Shown here: piece after piece, positions 1 through 5,929 of the stretch | Position numbering within the stretch: position 1 is the first letter of the stretch | How the letters are laid out: each line of letters begins with the position of its first letter | Source of the DNA: Acetobacteraceae bacterium | Lineage (GTDB): Bacteria > Pseudomonadota > Alphaproteobacteria > Acetobacterales > Acetobacteraceae | Direction of reading: 5' to 3' | DNA length: 8,326 nucleotides | Assembly: GCA_947478535.1 (NCBI GenBank) | Contig: CANJXD010000237.1 | Coordinates: forward strand, 1 to 8,326 | The notes under the pieces: model-generated | Told to the model about the DNA's origin: nothing | Databases searched by the model: none | What the model saw: the letters and a program-made list of their open reading frames with translations, nothing else | Position numbers and translations under genes: made by a program

Positions 1-1
1 G

Positions 2-913
2 CATACGGCGCGGGCGGCGGATTGGTCGCCGCGGGGGCGGCCGATCACCCTCATCGTGCCCTTCGCGGCGGGCGGCACGACCGATGTCGGCGCCCGGCTG
101 CTGGCCGCGGCGATGGAGCGGGAACTGGCGACCAGCGTGCAGGTCGTTAACAAGCCCGGCGCCACGACGCAGATCGGCGCGACGGAACTCGCCCGCGCCA
201 GGCCGGATGGGTTCACGCTCGGGCTGATGTCGATGCCGTCGCTGTCGATGACCTATCTCGATACGGAAAGGCGGGCGCCCTACAACCGCGCGAGCTTCAC
301 GCCGATCGCGCATTTCATCGCGGATGCGAACATGCTGGCGGTGCAGTCGGCCGGGCGGTTCCGCAGCGCGGGGGATCTGGTCACCGCCGCAAGGGCGGAA
401 CCGCGGCGCATTCGTGTCGGCACGGTGGGGCTGATGAGCAACGCGCATCTGCCGGGCGTGGCGCTGGAACGCGTGGCCGGCGTGCGCTTCGCCTTCGTGC
501 ATTTCAACGGCGCGGCGCCGGCGATCGCGGCGCTGCTCGGCGGCAATGTCGATGCGGTGATCAATGGCAGCCAATCCACCCTGCCGCAGGAACGCGGTGG
601 CGCGCTGCGCGCCATCGGCACCTTCGGGCCGGAGCGATCGCCCTTCTTCCCGGATGCGCCGACGCTGATCGAACAGGGCTTCGATGTCTCCCAGCCCTCC
701 GCCTTCGCGCTGCTGGGCCCGGCGGGGTTGCCGGCGGAGGTGGTGGCGACGCTGACGGCGACGGTGAAGCGCGCCGCGGACTCCGAGGAGGTGCGACGAC
801 GGATGACGGATCTGGCCCTGACCGTGCGCTACATGGACCCCACTGCGCTCGCGGCCTACTGGGCGGAGGCGGAACAGCGCCAGCGCCCGCTGATCGAGCT
901 GGCACGGCAATGA
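2..913 (+). CDS. TctC/Bug-family solute-binding protein, 5'-truncated by window edge (tandem copy 1)
   Basis: This is a periplasmic binding protein of a tripartite tricarboxylate transporter, which would capture an organic acid and deliver it to the TctA/TctB membrane pair. The frame is open from base 2 (303 residues visible) and already reads the end of an export signal (T-A-R-A-A-D) followed by W-S-P-R-G-R-P-I-T, so the real start lies upstream. The GTG at 56 lies inside the conserved first strand and is not the start. Family motifs are clear: VPFAAGGTTDVGAR in the first ligand loop, NKPGATTQIG, ARARPDGFTLG, then VHFNGAAP near the middle and LLGPAGLPAEVV near the C-terminus. By eye it matches the next gene along its whole length at roughly two thirds identity, without gaps in most stretches. 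Its TGA overlaps the next start (ATGA, 910-913). No frameshift is seen, so both copies look functional. The ligand is unknown. Confidence 0.93.
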   Translation, partial: HTARAADWSPRGRPITLIVPFAAGGTTDVGARLLAAAMERELATSVQVVNKPGATTQIGATELARARPDGFTLGLMSMPSLSMTYLDTERRAPYNRASFTPIAHFIADANMLAVQSAGRFRSAGDLVTAARAEPRRIRVGTVGLMSNAHLPGVALERVAGVRFAFVHFNGAAPAIAALLGGNVDAVINGSQSTLPQERGGALRAIGTFGPERSPFFPDAPTLIEQGFDVSQPSAFALLGPAGLPAEVVATLTATVKRAADSEEVRRRMTDLALTVRYMDPTALAAYWAEAEQRQRPLIELARQ

Positions 914-1917
914 GGCGGCGCGGTCTTTTCGCCACCGGTTTCCGAGCCACCGGGCTCCTCGCCCCCGGTTTGCTGGCCAGTGGCGTCACGCTGCTGGCGA
1001 CGCCGGCGCTCGGGCAAGGCTGGTCCCCGCGCGGGCGGCCCATCACCATCATCGTGCCCTTCGCGGCCGGCGGCACCACCGATGTCGGCGCCCGCATCCT
1101 GGCGATCGCGCTGGAGCGGGAATTCGCCACCTCCGTCATCGTGCTCAACCGGGCCGGGGCGACGACGCAGATCGGCTCCACCGAACTCGCGCGGGCGCGG
1201 CCGGATGGGACGACGATCGGGCTGATGTCCCTGCCCTCGCTGTCGATGACCTATCTGGATACGGAACGACGCGTTCCCTATCGGCGGGAGAGCTTCACCT
1301 CCATCGCGCACTACATCGCCGATGCGAACCTGCTCTGCGTGCCGGGCGCGAGCCCGTTTCGGGAAGCGCGGGACCTGGTGGAGGCGGCGCGGGCAGACCC
1401 TGCCGGCATCTTCGTGGCGACCGGCGGCCTGATGAGCAACACGCATCTCGCCGGCGTGGCGCTGGAACGGGCGGCCGGGGTGCGCTTCGCCTATGTGCAT
1501 TTCAACGGCGGCGCGCCGGTGGTGAACGCCCTGCTGGCGAGCGAGGTCGCGGCCGGCATCAACGGCATCAACACCACCATCCCGCATGAGCGCGAAGGCC
1601 GGGTGCGCGTGCTGGCGACGATGGGCGAGGGGCATACAAGCTTCTTCCCGCAGGTCCGCACGCTGGGGGAGCAGGGCTATGACGTCGCCTCCCCTTCCTC
1701 CTTCGCCGTGCTGGGGCCGGCGGGGATGCCGGCGGAGGTGGTGGCGGCGCTGACGGGGGCGATCCGCAACGCCATCGCGGATGCGACGCTGCAACGGCGG
1801 CTCGCCGATCTCGCGCTGAATGCCAGCTACATGGACCCGCCGACGCTCGACGCCTTCTGGGCGGCCTTCGAGGCGCGGCAGGCGCCGCTGATCGCCCTGG
1901 CGCGCCAGGGCGGCTGA
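910..1917 (+). CDS. tctC: TctC/Bug-family solute-binding protein (tandem copy 2)
   Basis: This complete 335-residue protein is of usual TctC length. Residues 1-36 form an export signal: an Arg-rich start (RRRGLF, which fits the RRxFF-type twin-arginine pattern with hydrophobic residues at +2 and +3 after the x), an Ala/Leu/Gly stretch and a cleavage-like A-L-G-Q-G end. The mature part begins W-S-P-R-G-R-P-I-T as in copy 1. The first ligand loop is VPFAAGGTTDVGAR (49-62); NRAGATTQIG (80-89), ARARPDG (94-100), VHFNG (196-200) and VLGPAGMPAEVV (267-278) follow. The start was chosen because the ATG overlaps the previous stop (ATGA), which implies translational coupling; no strong ribosome site is seen. 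Its TGA overlaps the tctB start (TGATG). It is the binding protein directly linked to tctBA. The duplication may give two ligand ranges to one membrane complex. The ligand itself cannot be deduced. Confidence 0.94.
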   Translation: MRRRGLFATGFRATGLLAPGLLASGVTLLATPALGQGWSPRGRPITIIVPFAAGGTTDVGARILAIALEREFATSVIVLNRAGATTQIGSTELARARPDGTTIGLMSLPSLSMTYLDTERRVPYRRESFTSIAHYIADANLLCVPGASPFREARDLVEAARADPAGIFVATGGLMSNTHLAGVALERAAGVRFAYVHFNGGAPVVNALLASEVAAGINGINTTIPHEREGRVRVLATMGEGHTSFFPQVRTLGEQGYDVASPSSFAVLGPAGMPAEVVAALTGAIRNAIADATLQRRLADLALNASYMDPPTLDAFWAAFEARQAPLIALARQGG

Positions 1918-2375
1918 TGCGCATCGCCTGGCAGGTGGCGGGGGGCGCGCTGCTGGTGCTCGCGGGGCTGGTGGCGTGGGAGGGGGTGGCGCTGCGCTAC
2001 TGGACATCCCTCGGCCCGGGTGCGGGGTTTTTCCCGTTGTGGCTGGCGGGGCTGCTGGCCGTGCTGTCGGCGGGGATGATCGCGCAGGCGCGCTTCGGCA
2101 CGCCGGCGCCGGCGGCGGAACAGGAACCATTGACCAGGGCGGGCGGCATGCGCGTGGCAGGCGTGGTGGGCGCGCTGGTGGCGGTGGCGGTGCTGCTGGA
2201 ACCGCTGGGCTTTCGGCTGACGATGACCGGGCTGCTGTTCGGATTGCTGCTGCTGCTGGGGCGGCAGCGGCCGGCGGTGGCGGCGGGCGTGGCGGTACTC
2301 GGCGGCTTCGGGGGGCATGCGCTGTTCGCCGGCGCGCTGGGTGTGCCGCTGCCCATCGGCGTGCTGGGCTTCTGA
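1917..2375 (+). CDS. tctB: Tripartite tricarboxylate transporter small membrane subunit TctB
   Basis: This 152-residue hydrophobic protein has the length and layout of TctB, the small inner-membrane subunit that pairs with TctA. Likely membrane segments are at about residues 6-25, 41-56, 78-96, 101-115 and 119-139, with a polar Ala/Pro/Glu-rich loop at about 60-77. The signature S-L-G-P-G-A-G-F-F-P-L-W (31-42) follows the first segment, and the C-terminus ends L-G-V-P-L-P-I-G, both typical of the family. The start overlaps the preceding stop (TGATG), with an AGGGCGG ribosome-site-like stretch just upstream. The end is 3 bases before tctA. TctB sequences diverge strongly, so the assignment rests on the GPG-FP motif, the topology and the position between tctC and tctA; together these make it secure. 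The long overlapping + frame at 1976-3742 is a shadow. Confidence 0.92.
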   Translation: MRIAWQVAGGALLVLAGLVAWEGVALRYWTSLGPGAGFFPLWLAGLLAVLSAGMIAQARFGTPAPAAEQEPLTRAGGMRVAGVVGALVAVAVLLEPLGFRLTMTGLLFGLLLLLGRQRPAVAAGVAVLGGFGGHALFAGALGVPLPIGVLGF

Positions 2376-2378
2376 GGC

Positions 2379-3860
2379 ATGGGGGAGAATTTCGCGCTGC
2401 TGATGGGCGGCTTCGCCGCGGCGCTGCAACCGGAAAACCTGCTCTTCGCCTTCGCCGGCTGCTTCCTCGGCACGCTGGTCGGCGTGCTGCCCGGGATCGG
2501 GCCTTCCGCCACCATCGCCATCCTGCTGCCCGTGACCTTCGCGCTGCCGCCGACGGCCAGCATCATCATGCTGGCCGCGATCTACTACGGCACGCAGTAT
2601 GGCGGTACGATCACGACGGTACTGTTCAACACGCCCGGCGAGGCCGCGTCCGCCATCACCGGCATCGACGGCTATGCGATGGCGAAGCGTGGCAGGGCGG
2701 GGGCGGCGCTGACGGTCGCCGCCATCGGGTCCTTCATCGGCGGCACGGTGACGACCTTCGCGCTGGCCTTCCTCGGCCCGCCGCTGGGCGCGCTGGCGCT
2801 GCGCTTCGGGCCGCCCGAATTCTTCTCCCTGATGGTGGCGAGCCTGATGCTGACGGCGGCGCTGTCCGGGCGTTCACTGCTGCGGGGGATGATCTCCGCG
2901 ACCTTGGGCCTCATCCTGGCGATGGTGGGGACAGACCCGGTGATGGGGCTGCCGCGGCTGACCTTCGGGGAGGCGAACCTGCTGGACGGCATCGGCTTCG
3001 TCGTCGTCATCATGGGGCTGTTCGGGGTGGGGGAGATTCTCTCCAACATCGAGGACCCCGACCGGCGCTTTTCCCAGGCCGAACTGACGAAGCTGCGCAT
3101 GACCGGGGAGGATTGGCGCCGCTCCGCCGGGCCGATCACGCGCGGCACGCTGCTGGGCTTCATCATCGGCGTCATCCCCGGCCTGGGGTCCACCAGCGCG
3201 GCCTTCATGTCCTATGCGATGGAGCGCCAGATCTCCCGCACCCCGGAGCGCTTCGGAGAGGGCGCGATCGAGGGTGTGGCGGGGCCGGAGACGGCGAACA
3301 ACGCGGCGGCGAATGGCGCGCTGCTGCCGCTGCTGACGCTGGGCATCCCGGGATCGGGCGTCGTCGCCATCCTGATGGGCGCCTTCATGATGAACGGGCT
3401 GGTGCCGGGGCCCCTGCTGTTCCAGGAGCATGGCGATGTGGTCTGGGCGGTGATCGCCAGCCTCTATATCGGCAATGTCATGCTGCTGGTGCTGAACCTT
3501 CCGCTGATTCCGATGTGGCTGCTGGTGCTGCGCATTCCCTATCCGCTGCTGTTCGCGCTGATCCTCGGCTTCACGGTGCTGGGCACCTACAGCCTGAACA
3601 ACAGCGTGTTCGACATATGGCTTCTGGCGGGGTTCGGCGTGCTGGGCTGGATCATGCGAAGGCTCGACCTGCCGCTGGTGCCGCTGACGCTGACCCTGAT
3701 CCTCGGCCCGTTGATGGAAGGCGGACTGCGACGGTCGCTTGAGATGTCGCAGGGTGATTTTCTCATCCTGGTGGAGCGGCCGATTTCCGCGGGGTGCCTG
3801 GTGCTGGCCGTCGCCCTGCTGGGCCATGCGGTGTGGACGGCGCGACGGGCCGGGCGGTGA
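2379..3860 (+). CDS. tctA: Tripartite tricarboxylate transporter large membrane subunit TctA
   Basis: This 493-residue protein is the translocating subunit of the TTT transporter, normally with about a dozen membrane segments and driven by an ion gradient (family knowledge). The two family half-repeats are visible: GVLPGIGPSATIAILLP (35-51) and GVIPGLGSTSAAFMSYA (264-280). Each is followed by a conserved stretch, YYGTQYGGTITTVLFNTPGE (69-88) in the first half and GPETANNAAANGALLPLLTL (302-321) with G-I-P-G-S-G (322-327) in the second. The ATG at 2379 gives the usual family N-terminus (a short stretch, then L-Q-P-E-N-L-L-F-A), so it is preferred over the in-frame ATG at 2403. The only AGG upstream sits 1 base from the ATG, so initiation probably depends on coupling to tctB. 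It is the last gene of the operon and faces the convergent racemase-like gene across a hairpin-rich spacer. No defects are seen. Confidence 0.96.
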   Translation: MGENFALLMGGFAAALQPENLLFAFAGCFLGTLVGVLPGIGPSATIAILLPVTFALPPTASIIMLAAIYYGTQYGGTITTVLFNTPGEAASAITGIDGYAMAKRGRAGAALTVAAIGSFIGGTVTTFALAFLGPPLGALALRFGPPEFFSLMVASLMLTAALSGRSLLRGMISATLGLILAMVGTDPVMGLPRLTFGEANLLDGIGFVVVIMGLFGVGEILSNIEDPDRRFSQAELTKLRMTGEDWRRSAGPITRGTLLGFIIGVIPGLGSTSAAFMSYAMERQISRTPERFGEGAIEGVAGPETANNAAANGALLPLLTLGIPGSGVVAILMGAFMMNGLVPGPLLFQEHGDVVWAVIASLYIGNVMLLVLNLPLIPMWLLVLRIPYPLLFALILGFTVLGTYSLNNSVFDIWLLAGFGVLGWIMRRLDLPLVPLTLTLILGPLMEGGLRRSLEMSQGDFLILVERPISAGCLVLAVALLGHAVWTARRAGR

Positions 3861-3863
3861 GTT

Positions 3864-3891
3864 GGCGCCCGGCGTCTGAGGGTCAGAAACC
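3864..3891. repeat. Direct repeat copy 1 (tctA-proximal)
   Basis: GGCGCCCGGCGT, one variable base, then TGAGGGTCAG and AAACC. It matches copy 2 at 3965-3993 with one substitution (C/G at 3876) and one single-base indel (a missing G before AAACC). Weaker similarity continues for a few bases to about 3896. The core CTGAGGGTCAG is itself an inverted repeat (CTGA/TCAG around GGG), so it presents a TGA on both strands. The copy begins 3 bases after the tctA stop. Confidence 0.7.
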
Positions 3892-3893
3892 TA

Positions 3894-3967
3894 CGGCCGG
3901 CAAGGCCGGCCGAGGCGCCGAAGGGCGCCCGCGGCCAGTGCCGCGAAGCCAAGCCGCCGGAGGCGGC
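3894..3967. terminator. Cluster of four GC-rich hairpins between convergent genes, possible bidirectional terminator or REP-like element
   Basis: Four perfect inverted repeats follow each other: CGGCCGGC/GCCGGCCG (3894-3901 and 3905-3912, 3-base loop); GGCGCC/GGCGCC (3914-3919 and 3924-3929, GAAG loop); GCGGC/GCCGC (3931-3935 and 3940-3944, 4-base loop); GCCGCC/GGCGGC (3953-3958 and 3962-3967, GGA loop). They fill the space between the 3' ends of tctA (+) and the racemase-like gene (-). Position and stem strength fit a shared terminator or mRNA 3'-end protection. No T-tract follows any stem on either strand, so classical intrinsic termination is not proven. A repetitive extragenic palindrome present elsewhere in the genome is an equally good reading. 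Confidence 0.5.
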
Positions 3968-3993
3968 GCCCGGCGTGTGAGGGTCAGGAAACC
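3965..3993. repeat. Direct repeat copy 2, overlapping the 3' end of the racemase-like gene
   Basis: This is the same motif as at 3864-3891, here with GTGAGGGTCAGG in its core, 101 bases further on. Its TCA at 3984-3986 is the stop codon (TGA on the minus strand) of the convergent racemase-like gene, and the last residues of that protein (V-S) are encoded inside the repeat. The first six bases also form the right arm of the fourth hairpin. Confidence 0.7.
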
Positions 3994-4787
3994 GTCGGAT
4001 ACACATCCCCGCAGAAGCGGCGGATCTCGGCGATCTGGTCGGGGCCTGGCGGCGCCGCGGTCAGGCGCTTGCTGGTGAAGGCGCCGCCGAGGAGGCGGTC
4101 CATCCGCACCGCGGCTTCCGCCATCTTGACCAGCGACAGCACGCCGTTCAGCACGGTGGCGCCCTTGCGCGTGCGGGTCACGCCGGCCTCGGCCAGCAGC
4201 GCCATCATCACGCCGCCGCCGGCGATCACCACCTCCGGCGCTTCCGGCGTATCCGCGACATCGAGGAAGGCTTCCGCCAGCTCCTGGCGGCGCGCGGGAT
4301 CCGCAAAGCCCGCATTCATGTCGAGGATGCGGTCGAGATCCATCCGCCCGACACCGGCGAGGCGGGAGGAAAGGCCGGCCCTCGCGGCGTTCTCCCGCAG
4401 TTTCGGGCCGTATTTCTCGTTCAGCGTGACGAAGCCGAAGCTGGCGCCCATGAGGCAGGCGGCGTGCATCGCCGTGTCGCACAGGCCGAGCACGGGGATG
4501 TTCGCGATCTCCCGCGCCTGGACCAGGCCGGGGTCGGCGATATTGCCGATCAGGAAGGCGTCATAGCCTTCACGCACCGCGCGCTGGCAATTCTCCAGCA
4601 CCTCCACCGTGGCGAGGAGTTCGAGGTAGCGATACTGGTCCGCGACGCCGCCGGTGCGCGTGGTGCCGGCGATATGGATCTCCGTCTCCGGGTCCTTGAT
4701 GGCATCGAGGCTGCGTCGCAGCGTATCCCGGTAGGGGGTCCAGGCGCCGTCGCGCGACAGGCTCTGGTACCAGAGGCGGATGGTCAT
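3984..4787 (-). CDS. Asp/Glu/hydantoin racemase-superfamily protein lacking the usual second cysteine
   Basis: This 267-residue cytoplasmic protein has no signal peptide or membrane segment. It resembles the aspartate/glutamate/hydantoin racemase superfamily, whose members use two cysteines as acid/base pairs to epimerise a carbon next to a carboxylate or amide. Supporting motifs are the N-terminal strand T-I-R-L-W-Y-Q-S-L, the strand E-G-Y-D-A-F-L-I-G-N-I-A-D-P-G (73-87), the first-cysteine loop I-P-V-L-G-L-C-D-T-A-M-H-A-A (97-110, Cys103), and the C-terminal V-L-N-G-V-L-S-L-V-K-M-A-E (212-224), like the V-I-D-G-V-x-x-x-V-K-x-A-E of hydantoin racemases. At the second-cysteine position the protein reads V-V-I-A-G-G-G-V (186-193), with no Cys; other cysteines are at 67, 111 and 259. 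The ATG at 4787 has a good AGGAAA site 6 bases upstream. The same frame stays open to 5738, but that part is antisense to the dioxygenase. It is divergent from the dioxygenase and convergent with tctA. The substrate is unknown; it could be an isomerase or lyase rather than a racemase. Confidence 0.82.
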   Translation of the reverse strand: MTIRLWYQSLSRDGAWTPYRDTLRRSLDAIKDPETEIHIAGTTRTGGVADQYRYLELLATVEVLENCQRAVREGYDAFLIGNIADPGLVQAREIANIPVLGLCDTAMHAACLMGASFGFVTLNEKYGPKLRENAARAGLSSRLAGVGRMDLDRILDMNAGFADPARRQELAEAFLDVADTPEAPEVVIAGGGVMMALLAEAGVTRTRKGATVLNGVLSLVKMAEAAVRMDRLLGGAFTSKRLTAAPPGPDQIAEIRRFCGDVYPTVS

Positions 4788-4793
4788 GCGCCG

Positions 4794-4799
4794 TTTCCT
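4794..4799 (-). promoter_or_regulatory. Ribosome-binding site of the racemase-like gene
   Basis: Read on the minus strand this is AGGAAA, with 6 bases before the ATG at 4787. It supports that start over the much longer open frame that continues upstream on the same strand. Confidence 0.65.
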
Positions 4800-4903
4800 G
4801 CTTGCCGGGAAAACACCAGTGTAGCCGTGCCGCCGCCGCGCGAAAGCCTGCGCCCGGTTGCGTGGGCGCCGGTGGACTGACAGATTTCGCCCCACCAAGG
4901 CTT

Positions 4904-4908
4904 GGGAG
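4904..4908 (+). promoter_or_regulatory. Ribosome-binding site of the dioxygenase gene
   Basis: GGGAG, 8 bases before the ATG at 4917. It overlaps the in-frame TTG at 4902, which argues against TTG as the start and for ATG 4917. Confidence 0.65.
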
Positions 4909-4916
4909 CGAACCGC

Positions 4917-5798
4917 ATGGATATCATCACGAACCCCGGCGGCGTCGGCGCCCGCATCAGCGGCATCAACCTGCGGGACCCGCTTTCGGCCGAGGATTTT
5001 CGGACCATCCTGCGCGCGCTCGGCCATCACGGCGTGCTGTGCTTTCCTGGGCAGGATCTGAACGCCAGCAAGCTTTCCATCTTCGGCGGCCGCTTCGGCG
5101 GGCTGGAGCAGAATGTGGCGAACATGTTCTACGCCGAGGGCCACCCGGAGGTGATGATCCTGTCCAATATGCGGGACCAGGAGGGCAAGCCGATTGGCTT
5201 GGGCGATGCTGGCCAGGGATGGCACACGGATATGAGCTACAGCCGCGAGGTCGCCATCTGCAACGTGCTGCACGCCCGCAAGGTGCCGATGCGCGATGGC
5301 AGGCCGCTGGGCGACACGCAGTTCCTCGATATGCACAAGGCGTATGAGGATCTGCCCGAGGCCGTGAAGACGAAGCTGGAAGGCCGCAGCGCGACGCATG
5401 ACTTCAACAAGTTCTGGGAGTTGATGCGCAGCCGCCCCGGGTCCCCCCGCGCGCCGCTGACGGAGGAACAGCGGCGGAAGAAGCCGCCGGTCTCCCAGCC
5501 CATCTTCAAGGTCCACCCGATCACCGGTCGGCGCGTGCTGTACTGCAATCCCGGCTACGCCATCGCCATCGACGGCATGGAGACGGCGGAAAGCGACGCG
5601 ATGCTGGATTTCCTGTTCGAACACCAGTCGCAGGAGAAGTACCTGTACAGCCATGCCTGGACGGCCGGCGATGTGCTGATGTGGGACAATATCGCGACGA
5701 CGCACAACGCCGTGGCCGACTACAAGCCGGAGGAACACCGCTTCATCCTGCGCGTGCAGGTGATGGCGACACTGGACTACGCCGCGCTGGCGGCCTGA
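4917..5798 (+). CDS. TauD/TfdA-family Fe(II)/2-oxoglutarate-dependent dioxygenase
   Basis: This 293-residue cytoplasmic enzyme is of normal family length (about 270-310). The family couples oxidative decarboxylation of 2-oxoglutarate to hydroxylation of a small organic acid, sulfonate or ether, often cleaving the product. The iron ligands are visible: W-H-T-D-M-S-Y (102-108; His103, Asp105) and the distal His263 in W-D-N-I-A-T-T-H-N-A. Arg279 (with Arg275) lies in H-R-F-I-L-R, 16 residues after the distal His, where TauD has its 2-oxoglutarate-binding arginine. Thr134 in G-D-T-Q-F fits the conserved G-D-T-x-F element. TauD reads W-D-N-R at the distal site, whereas this protein has W-D-N-I; similar variants occur in relatives, so I take it as a subfamily trait. 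The ATG at 4917 has a GGGAG site 8 bases upstream. It heads the right-hand gene group, 131 bases before the AtuA-family gene. The substrate is unknown; taurine or 2,4-D activity should not be assumed. Confidence 0.93.
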   Translation: MDIITNPGGVGARISGINLRDPLSAEDFRTILRALGHHGVLCFPGQDLNASKLSIFGGRFGGLEQNVANMFYAEGHPEVMILSNMRDQEGKPIGLGDAGQGWHTDMSYSREVAICNVLHARKVPMRDGRPLGDTQFLDMHKAYEDLPEAVKTKLEGRSATHDFNKFWELMRSRPGSPRAPLTEEQRRKKPPVSQPIFKVHPITGRRVLYCNPGYAIAIDGMETAESDAMLDFLFEHQSQEKYLYSHAWTAGDVLMWDNIATTHNAVADYKPEEHRFILRVQVMATLDYAALAA

Positions 5799-5929
5799 CC
5801 GGATAACCCGGGCTTATGGAGGCCGCCGCGCTTCGCATTGGCCGCTGGCGGCGCTGCCCTGCGATCATCCCGGGAAAGGCCCCCATCGCGGGGTGGGCCA
5901 TATCTTGGGACGGGAGCGGGAACGCAGGC
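5799..5929 (+). other. Intergenic spacer between dioxygenase and AtuA-family gene
   Basis: This is the largest gap inside the right-hand group (131 bases). It holds a near-palindrome at 5803-5817 (ATAA-CCCGGGC-TTAT, one mismatched pair) and an imperfect hairpin at 5878-5899 (GGCCC/GGGCC arms with a bulge). A frame continuous with the AtuA gene opens at an ATG at 5816, but the 38 residues it would add look non-coding. The spacer could hold a terminator, an internal promoter or an operator; none is strong enough to call. Confidence 0.3.
5918..5921 (+). promoter_or_regulatory. Ribosome-binding site deciding the AtuA-family start
   Basis: GGGA (within GGGAA), 8 bases before the ATG at 5930. Together with family similarity beginning at about V-R-I-G-V-G-S, it favours this start over the ATG at 5816. 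An in-frame ATG at 5948, preceded by AGGG, is a second possibility. Confidence 0.55.

Larger units (their letters stand above)
4788..4916. promoter_or_regulatory. Divergent intergenic region, presumed promoters for the racemase-like gene and the dioxygenase
   Basis: This 129-base gap separates the two divergent starts and is the only place in the window where two transcription units must both begin. Weak matches only: for the + strand, TTGCGT (4858-4863) with a 17-base spacer to CAGATT (4881-4886); for the - strand, a TACACT-like -10 (complement of 4818-4823) without a convincing -35. No clear dyad operator was found. The promoter role is inferred from geometry and the boxes are speculative. 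Confidence 0.4.

Noticed and set aside
56..58. GTG at 56 as the start of the first binding protein
   Set aside because: It falls inside the conserved VPFAAGG strand. The frame stays open to the window edge and shows the tail of a signal peptide.
856..2130. 424-codon open frame on the - strand opposite the tctC/tctB genes
   Set aside because: Low-complexity Pro/Arg/Ala composition; antisense shadow of conserved genes.
1976..3742. 588-codon open frame on the + strand across tctB and tctA
   Set aside because: It is an Arg/Gly/Ala-rich shadow frame of two clearly recognisable genes, caused by high GC at third positions.
3864..3993. Direct repeats as attachment sites of an integrated element
   Set aside because: Only about 73 bases separate the copies, with no integrase and no cargo; a palindromic repeat or terminator module fits better.
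3794..4078. Small + strand open frame bridging the tctA end and the intergenic hairpins
   Set aside because: It is made of hairpin and antisense sequence, has Arg/Gly-rich composition, no ribosome site and overlaps two real genes.
4788..5738. Upstream extension of the racemase-like frame to 584 codons, antisense to the dioxygenase
   Set aside because: The extension has no family similarity. The ATG at 4787 has a good ribosome site and the family's normal N-terminus.
4917..5798. Naming the dioxygenase taurine or 2,4-D dioxygenase
   Set aside because: Only the shared iron and 2-oxoglutarate residues are visible. The distal motif is W-D-N-I rather than W-D-N-R, and no sulfonate or phenoxyacid genes are nearby.
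5816..5929. N-terminal extension of the AtuA-family gene from the ATG at 5816
   Set aside because: The added 38 residues match no part of the family, and the ATG at 5930 has a better placed GGGA.
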